From JARLGU01 sp036504535 (lineage in GTDB: Bacteria > Armatimonadota > Armatimonadia > Armatimonadales > Capsulimonadaceae), in the NCBI GenBank assembly GCA_036504535.1, contig DASXUY010000040.1, positions 248,001 to 312,000 on the forward strand: a stretch of 64,000 bases of DNA, written 5' to 3'. A program made the translations under genes and the position numbers. Below are positions 59,471 to 64,000 of this stretch, piece by piece. The notes below the pieces were generated by a model, which saw only the letters and a program-made list of their open reading frames with translations, had not been told where the DNA came from and did no database searches. Within the stretch, counting starts at the first letter, position 1; each line of letters opens with the position of its first letter.

Positions 59471-60562
59471 CTACGAATGAACCCCAAATTTGGCTAACCT
59501 GCGCCGAATTTCATCGTCAGGCGTTGCCCCATCGATCCCTGCCCGATGGTGAATGCCGCCAGCCCTACCAGCTTGCTTGATAATCGCCTCCAAATCTTCC
59601 AAGCTGCCATACGTCTGGGCCAATTTTCCCGAATCTGCGATTCGCCGTCGAACTTCCGGCCATTCAGTAGCGCCAGGAGATCCGTCGCCGAAGACCCATT
59701 GAACCCCATCAAGCTCAGGAAGCGCGAGTAGCATATCTAGGTGCGGCAATTGCCCCACCCCATCAAGATGATAAATTGTATGGTCAAGCCGTTTCGTGGT
59801 TGCAGCAATCTCTGGTAGCGCAAACTCTTCGAACATAGCTGGCCCGATCATGTAGCTGAAGTCGCACTGTAGAATATACGACGGCGTGGCGCTATAGATC
59901 GTCGACCAATCCGAATACCCTGGATTTACCGGCTGTAAAATGGAGTTGATTTCACCATAAAACCGATGCCAGAGCTCATGTTCCTCACTCAGCAAACGCT
60001 TCACCTCTGCCGGATTATCGTAAAGCTCCATGAGCAGACGCTCGCCAGGTAGAAATGTCTGCAAGATGTCAAGGTTTCCACCTAAATCGGTCATGGAAAC
60101 GAGGACGTTTCCGTTCCAGCGCTGCATAGCCGCAGCACAAAACTCCTTGATCCGATTAAGCCACTTGTTGTCGGCCTCATACTCAAGATGAAGGTCTTCA
60201 ATGGGGATATCGGGGTGAGTTGGGTGAAACCACACAGCCCCTATGCTGTTGTCAAGTATGGCACCGCAAAACGCCGCTGCGACACCAGGACCAAACGTGT
60301 GCATATTCACGATAGGGTACGAATCAGCGTAGAACGTATACCGAGATAGCTCCCAGTCGAATCGGTCGACCAAATCCTCGACCGGGATGGATAAATCCGC
60401 GCATGTCGCCTGTGACAGCAGTGGCGCAGCCGGGCATGGTCGCCCCGGATCTCGGTTAGGTACTGCCAACTCAATCAATGGCCGGTCAAGCCTGTGATCC
60501 CACCAAGCGCCGTAGTTCTCGCGTACTGCAGTCCATCGTTCGCTGTCAAAGCATATGCTCAT
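59471..60562 (-). CDS. Uroporphyrinogen-decarboxylase-like protein
   Basis: This 363-residue protein has the UroD-type barrel ending HTIYHLDGVGQLPHLDMLLALPELDGVQWVFGDGSPGATEWPEVRRRIADSGKLAQTYGSLEDLEAIIKQAG and VLVSMTDLGGNLDILQTFLPGERLLMELYDNPAEVKRLLSEEHELW. It is not the heme enzyme itself; this branch, common in Armatimonadota and Lentisphaerae, may use cobalamin- or methyl-transfer chemistry. ATG 60562 has AGGAGG 7 nt upstream. It lies 72 bp after the PhyH-like gene on the same strand, so the two probably work together. Confidence 0.82.
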   Translation of the reverse strand: MSICFDSERWTAVRENYGAWWDHRLDRPLIELAVPNRDPGRPCPAAPLLSQATCADLSIPVEDLVDRFDWELSRYTFYADSYPIVNMHTFGPGVAAAFCGAILDNSIGAVWFHPTHPDIPIEDLHLEYEADNKWLNRIKEFCAAAMQRWNGNVLVSMTDLGGNLDILQTFLPGERLLMELYDNPAEVKRLLSEEHELWHRFYGEINSILQPVNPGYSDWSTIYSATPSYILQCDFSYMIGPAMFEEFALPEIAATTKRLDHTIYHLDGVGQLPHLDMLLALPELDGVQWVFGDGSPGATEWPEVRRRIADSGKLAQTYGSLEDLEAIIKQAGRAGGIHHRAGIDGATPDDEIRRRLAKFGVHS

Positions 60563-60634
60563 CTCTGAGCCTCCTGAAGGCCACGAGTACCGTCCCCGCA
60601 GCCCGTATTTTTCACTCAACAAATCTCGGCTGCC

Positions 60635-61429
60635 CTACTTTACCGTAGGAGCTGACCGGCCCTGAATCGGACGCAGTATCATTTGGCGCTCCGGTGTCAG
60701 ACGGTCAATAAGCTCGTCCGAATACTTATAGCCGTACCGCGTAGCGCCCCAAGACACGCCATACCTATAGATGACAACGCGACGTTCACCCGGATTGGTC
60801 CTTGTGCTAGCGCCATGTGAAATTCCGTCGACAAACAGCAGAGCATCACCCTTCTTCATGTTCACTTCGACGACACCCGTAAAGTCATCCATGTTGCCAC
60901 CAACTGAAGCCTGCGGGTGCGGAAAGTTAGATTTGTGGCTGCCTGGAACAATCATCGTTCCACCATCGCCAGGCCCGACGTCCGTGAGCGCTAGAAGAAT
61001 GTTGACCTGGCCGCATCGGAATACGTTGTTCGCATAACGGTACTGGCCTCGTATCGCGCCATGATAACCGCCCGAGTGGATGGGAAAGAATCCACCGCTT
61101 CTGCGTATCGACGCGAAACACTCATCAATAAAGAGCCCCTCCACATAGGATTCGCTCTCGCCGCAATATCGGCGCAGAAGCGATATCCAGGATGGGTGAT
61201 CAATCAATCGCTCGAACGGCTCCCCGCCTTCCACAATATTTTGCAGTTCCACACCCGCAGCGCCATTATTATCGTAGCGCTGGACGTTTCCATGCCATTC
61301 GCCCCATTCAAGCGCTGGAAACTCATCGAGAGCCGAATTTAGGCTCGCAATATGCCCTGCATCAACGGCTCCTTCGAGCATCAAATAGCCTCGCAGGTCA
61401 AACAGATAATCATTCAGTTCTTGTGACAT
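60635..61429 (-). CDS. Phytanoyl-CoA dioxygenase family protein
   Basis: This 264-residue protein has the PhyH double-stranded beta-helix layout: FPIHSGGYHGAIRGQYRYANNVFRCGQVNILLALTDVGPGDGGTMIVPGSHKSNFPHP and GDALLFVDGISHGASTRTNPGERRVVIYRYG. The second half holds the distal iron His (DGISHGAS) and the 2-oxoglutarate Arg (NPGERRVV). The usual HxD iron motif is not plain; HSGGYHG lies at that position, so activity is uncertain. ATG 61429 has GGAG 11 nt upstream. It is divergent from the AraC gene and followed by the UroD-like gene. Confidence 0.8.
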   Translation of the reverse strand: MSQELNDYLFDLRGYLMLEGAVDAGHIASLNSALDEFPALEWGEWHGNVQRYDNNGAAGVELQNIVEGGEPFERLIDHPSWISLLRRYCGESESYVEGLFIDECFASIRRSGGFFPIHSGGYHGAIRGQYRYANNVFRCGQVNILLALTDVGPGDGGTMIVPGSHKSNFPHPQASVGGNMDDFTGVVEVNMKKGDALLFVDGISHGASTRTNPGERRVVIYRYGVSWGATRYGYKYSDELIDRLTPERQMILRPIQGRSAPTVK

Positions 61430-61441
61430 TTCGGATTGCAC

Positions 61442-61562
61442 TCCTTAGAAATGACACTTTCCATAATAGTGTACAATTGATGTACAGGAAAGCGTTACGA
61501 CTAGAGTATATACAATTCCAGCAGTACCGTAAAGACGAATGTTGTTGAGTTAAGGTAGATTA
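61442..61562. promoter_or_regulatory. Divergent AraC/PhyH control region
   Basis: Two TGTACA hexamers (61470-61475 and 61481-61486) lie 11 bp apart, just upstream of a TATTAT -10 on the minus strand (61463-61468). They overlap the -35 region of the PhyH promoter. They are candidates for binding by the adjacent AraC-type regulator. On the plus strand AT-rich boxes occur but no clear promoter pair. Confidence 0.4.
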
Positions 61563-62432
61563 ATGTTGCAAAAGTTTGGAACGAAGGATTGGACATCCTT
61601 GTCCTATTTGCCCGACGCGGTAGCACCAGAAGGCGACCAGATGCGTGAGCTCACACTAGACGCGGTGGGCAGGCTCTACAGCAACGGGAAATTTGTCTTC
61701 GAGCAAGTCTCGTCTGCGATTGCATTGCACTCTTGTGAAGCGGGGAGCGGCACAATTGTCGTTGATGGCGACGCGTTTACTATGAGGCAGGGCGACCTTT
61801 TTACATTCTTCCCGGGCCGCCACTATCGGTATTTCGATAGTCCTGAATCGCCTTGGAGGTACTACTGGTGTCGCATTTCAGGCACACGCGCGATTGAAAC
61901 GCTCGCCATGGTAGGCATCTCGCAAGCAAAGCCGCTGCTGACTGGCAATGCTGCGTTACACCTTGGCCCTATTCTTAAAGAAACCGCTGACGTCGTCGCT
62001 GGCTCGCTCTCGGCACCGTTCTACCCGCAAGCCGCCGCGTGGCGCATTGTGAGTGCCATAGCTGAGGCGCAGCCACCAGAAACCTGCGCGATTCCGAGAT
62101 CTGCGGCCGATGATGCCAGAGCAATCATGGACGATGATTTTGCCATTGGCCTCTCGATCGACGAAATAGCACGACGCACAGGCGTTTCTCGGTCGACGTT
62201 GTTCCGGCAGTTCCGCGACCGATACGGTTTCTCGCCAAAGGACTATCTCGACTCAGTGCGGCTCAACAGGGCTGGGCAGCTCCTACGCCAGTCGGATACA
62301 CCCATCCACGAAATCGCCGCTCTTTGCGGCTACGACGACAGCCATTACTTTAGCCGCGCTTACAAACTGGCGACGGGTTGCACCCCCACAATGGAGCGCG
62401 AGGGTGCGCAGAAGCCCACCAGGACCGAATAG
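61563..62432 (+). CDS. AraC family transcriptional regulator
   Basis: This 289-residue protein has a cupin-like sensor N-terminal domain (HSCEAGSGTIVVDGDAFTMRQGDLFTFFPGRHYRYFDSPESPWRYYWCRISG) and two C-terminal HTH motifs: IMDDDFAIGLSIDEIARRTGVSRSTLFRQFRDRYGFSPKDYLDSVRLNRAGQLLRQSDTPIHEIAALCGYDDSHYFSRAYKLATGCTP. It probably controls the divergent PhyH/UroD genes through the TGTACA pair at 61470-61486. The ligand is likely a small sugar or related compound, as in AraC/RhaR relatives; this is inference. Confidence 0.92.
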   Translation: MLQKFGTKDWTSLSYLPDAVAPEGDQMRELTLDAVGRLYSNGKFVFEQVSSAIALHSCEAGSGTIVVDGDAFTMRQGDLFTFFPGRHYRYFDSPESPWRYYWCRISGTRAIETLAMVGISQAKPLLTGNAALHLGPILKETADVVAGSLSAPFYPQAAAWRIVSAIAEAQPPETCAIPRSAADDARAIMDDDFAIGLSIDEIARRTGVSRSTLFRQFRDRYGFSPKDYLDSVRLNRAGQLLRQSDTPIHEIAALCGYDDSHYFSRAYKLATGCTPTMEREGAQKPTRTE

Positions 62433-62446
62433 CGAGTGCCCACAGG

Positions 62447-63241
62447 CTACATTCGCGCAAACTTGAGTGCGTCAGCACACTGGCATTGGCGATTGTCCGG
62501 AATATGCACGAGCATCGTCCTTATGACCTTCTTGACCGTGGCTACGTTGCGGCGCATCACTTCCATAACGTCGGTAACCTCAACGGGCCGCCCACCCTCT
62601 ATCTGCACGCCGGTATCGTAATCCGTGACGAGCGATATGGCCGTGTAGCAGATCGCCAATTCGCGAGCAAGCGCTACCTCGGGATATTGCGTCATGCCGA
62701 CGATACTCCAGCCTTGACCGCCAAACCACTGGCTCTCCGCCTTGGTTGAAAAGCGCGGCCCCTGAATTGTTACGGCGGTGCCTGTTTCGTGGACAGTGAC
62801 TCCATGCTCGCGCGCCGCAGATATCGCAATTGGGCGAAGAGTCGGGCAGTAGGGTTCAGCCGTTGAAACGTGAGTGACTATAGGGCCGTCATAAAATGTA
62901 TCCGCGCGGCCCGACGTGCGGTCGACAAACTGGTCGTTGATGACAAAATCACCCGGCGCGATGTTGGCCTGCAATGATCCTACGGCGCTTGGTGAGATAA
63001 TGCGAGTGACACCCATCTCCTTCATCGCCCACAGATTAGCCCGGAAGTTGATCTTATGCGGGGGGATGGTATGCTCGTGGCCGTGCCGAGCTAAGAAAAC
63101 TACCGGTCGTCCGGCAACGGTCATCTTAGCGAGCTTGTCGCTGGGAGGACCATAGGGCGTATCGACACGTACTTGCTCGACACCGCCCTCCGCGAAATCG
63201 TAGAAACCTGAACCGCCAAAGATACCAATTGTTTCAGACAT
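62447..63241 (-). CDS. mtnP: S-methyl-5'-thioadenosine phosphorylase
   Basis: This 264-residue protein has the MTAP/PNP-2 motifs: IGIFGGSGFYDF, VVFLARHGHEHTIPPHKINFRANLWAMKEMGVTRIISPSAVGSLQANIAPGDFVINDQFVDRT, TVHETGTAVTIQGPRFSTKAESQWF and GMTQYPEVALARELAICYTAISLVTDYD. It splits methylthioadenosine (or the inosine form) with phosphate and feeds methionine salvage. The family includes enzymes with different nucleoside preference, so the exact substrate is open. It converges with the AraC gene 14 bp away. No other salvage gene is seen nearby. Confidence 0.92.
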   Translation of the reverse strand: MSETIGIFGGSGFYDFAEGGVEQVRVDTPYGPPSDKLAKMTVAGRPVVFLARHGHEHTIPPHKINFRANLWAMKEMGVTRIISPSAVGSLQANIAPGDFVINDQFVDRTSGRADTFYDGPIVTHVSTAEPYCPTLRPIAISAAREHGVTVHETGTAVTIQGPRFSTKAESQWFGGQGWSIVGMTQYPEVALARELAICYTAISLVTDYDTGVQIEGGRPVEVTDVMEVMRRNVATVKKVIRTMLVHIPDNRQCQCADALKFARM

Positions 63242-63357
63242 GGTGGATTATTCTGCGCAATCGAACCTCACTCCTTCCTTTGTTCTTCCTCACAAAGAGC
63301 TGGTTCTTATGGCGAAATCACACGTTGCATGATAAAACCTGGGCTACCGCATTCAAA

Positions 63358-63385
63358 TTGACCACTTCTTTTGCAATAATAGATT
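63358..63385 (+). promoter_or_regulatory. Likely promoter of the pseudopilin gene
   Basis: TTGACC (63358-63363) and TAGATT (63380-63385) are 16 bp apart, with a start predicted near 63392 and a leader of about 36 nt. AGGG about 10 nt before the ATG may serve as ribosome site. Confidence 0.45.
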
Positions 63386-63428
63386 CACGCAATTATCGTG
63401 AACTTTATTGAATACAGGGCCATTTCCG

Positions 63429-64000
63429 ATGCAACTACTACGTCGAACTCCCACACTGACACGCGTAATTCGTGGATTTACGCTTATTGAGCTTCTCGTA
63501 GTTATCGCCATTATCTCGCTTCTCACAGCTATACTTTTCCCAGTGTTCGCATCCGCACGGGAAAAGGCGCGGCAAACCCAATGTGCGTCCAACCTGCGGC
63601 AGATAGGGCTTTGTGTAGCGCAATATGTCCAGGACTACGACGATTTCTACCCTTATGGCGAAATCTGGTCGACAATGTCGTCGAGCCCAGCTGCGTGGTA
63701 CCCTTACGCCAACTGGTGCGTCAACGCCAACCTGATGCCCTGCTGGATCGATCTGGTGTTCCCTTATACCAAGACGAATGCCATTTTCTACTGTCCTGAC
63801 CCACCTCAGGGGCGCTTATGGGCGACGTTGCCGTATTGCGGCGCGGCAGGGACGATGATCGGCAATCCAAACGAGCCCGGATACGCGTCAAACCCCAACG
63901 TGTTTCGTGAACTGCTTTGGAGCGACTCAACGTTCGACAATACCACGGGCAAATGTATTGGGGGGCAAACGGTTTGCTACCAGACTCAAAATGCAGCAAA
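63429..64000 (+). CDS. Type II pseudopilin-like protein with N-terminal methylation motif (DUF1559-like; 3' end outside window)
   Basis: The frame runs from ATG 63429 to the window end (190 codons). It has the prepilin motif TRVIRGFTLIELLVVIAIISLLTAILFPVFASAREKARQTQCASNLRQIGLCVAQYVQDYDDFYPYGEIW. The RG-FTLIELLVVIAII segment is the peptidase/methylase site and transmembrane helix. The ARQTQCASNLRQIGLA-type region with YxxDYDDFYP is the hallmark of DUF1559-like pseudopilins that are expanded in Armatimonadota and Planctomycetes. It would be exported and processed for a type II secretion or pilus-like system. The rest of the gene is missing. Confidence 0.92.
   Translation, partial: MQLLRRTPTLTRVIRGFTLIELLVVIAIISLLTAILFPVFASAREKARQTQCASNLRQIGLCVAQYVQDYDDFYPYGEIWSTMSSSPAAWYPYANWCVNANLMPCWIDLVFPYTKTNAIFYCPDPPQGRLWATLPYCGAAGTMIGNPNEPGYASNPNVFRELLWSDSTFDNTTGKCIGGQTVCYQTQNAA

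Noticed and set aside
1..64000. CRISPR arrays, transposases and prophage genes
   Set aside because: I saw no regularly spaced repeats, no transposase or integrase motifs and no phage structural genes.

Overview
The window is a 64 kb chromosomal piece from a diderm (outer-membrane) bacterium of moderate GC content, densely packed with housekeeping and metabolic genes. It shows no CRISPR array, prophage, transposase, rRNA or tRNA that I could recognise. The gene mix fits Armatimonadota or a close relative: a type III glutamine synthetase, a type II pseudopilin-like protein with the GFTLIELLVVIAII methylation motif, a copper-amine-oxidase-type stalk-domain protein, a DUF4091-like secreted protein, a DUF1343/NamZ protein, and an AraC / phytanoyl-CoA-dioxygenase-like / uroporphyrinogen-decarboxylase-like cluster. 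This placement is inferred from gene content only.

Layout. 1-4.7 kb: end of a response regulator, a small membrane protein, a glycosyltransferase-like protein, a LolA-like periplasmic protein and a family 9 glycosyltransferase. 4.7-8.9 kb (minus strand): leuB, glnB (PII) and cimA, the citramalate route to isoleucine joined to a nitrogen sensor; an Ile-rich leader peptide and terminator sit between glnB and cimA. 9-12.3 kb (plus): a small unknown gene, a ZIP metal transporter, a lipid kinase and cdsA. 12.3-16.3 kb (minus): a run of CelD-like acetyltransferase, coiled-coil protein, two M48 lipoprotein proteases and a GT2 glycosyltransferase. 16.4-25.6 kb: mixed genes including a lone nucleoside/sugar ABC permease, a frameshifted aldo/keto reductase, an ankyrin protein, glutamate formimidoyltransferase, NamZ, a Gfo/Idh/MocA oxidoreductase and a stalk-domain protein. 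25.7-31.7 kb (minus): sthA, rodA, a LacI regulator, an MFS transporter and an esterase, with a structured untranslated stretch before the MFS gene. 32-37.7 kb (plus): fatty acid desaturase, GH13 amylase and type III glutamine synthetase with a long structured leader. 37.8-49.5 kb: secreted proteins, mazG, a SurA/PrsA-like foldase, a group of unknown genes with a near-consensus promoter, a STAS protein and a GT-C-like membrane protein. 49.5-58.4 kb (mostly minus): gapA, a zinc-ribbon membrane protein, an HMA-like protein, an M14 peptidase, cysC, coaE, rpsA, mutM, an ABC ATPase and a universal stress protein. 58.5-64 kb: PP2C phosphatase, UroD-like, PhyH-like and AraC genes, MTA phosphorylase, and the start of a pseudopilin.

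The most interesting signals are regulatory RNA. (1) A 17-residue leader peptide with seven isoleucines precedes a terminator and a competing antiterminator directly upstream of cimA, the layout expected for ribosome-mediated attenuation of isoleucine synthesis. (2) The glutamine synthetase gene has a promoter inside a 13-bp inverted repeat and a long terminator-like hairpin in its leader. (3) A 12-bp closing stem encloses two hairpins between lacI and the MFS gene. (4) At least two promoters place the predicted transcription start on or within about two bases of the start codon, suggesting leaderless mRNAs. Many starts were moved inward from the longest open frame because a Shine-Dalgarno sequence or the family start supports the internal codon.
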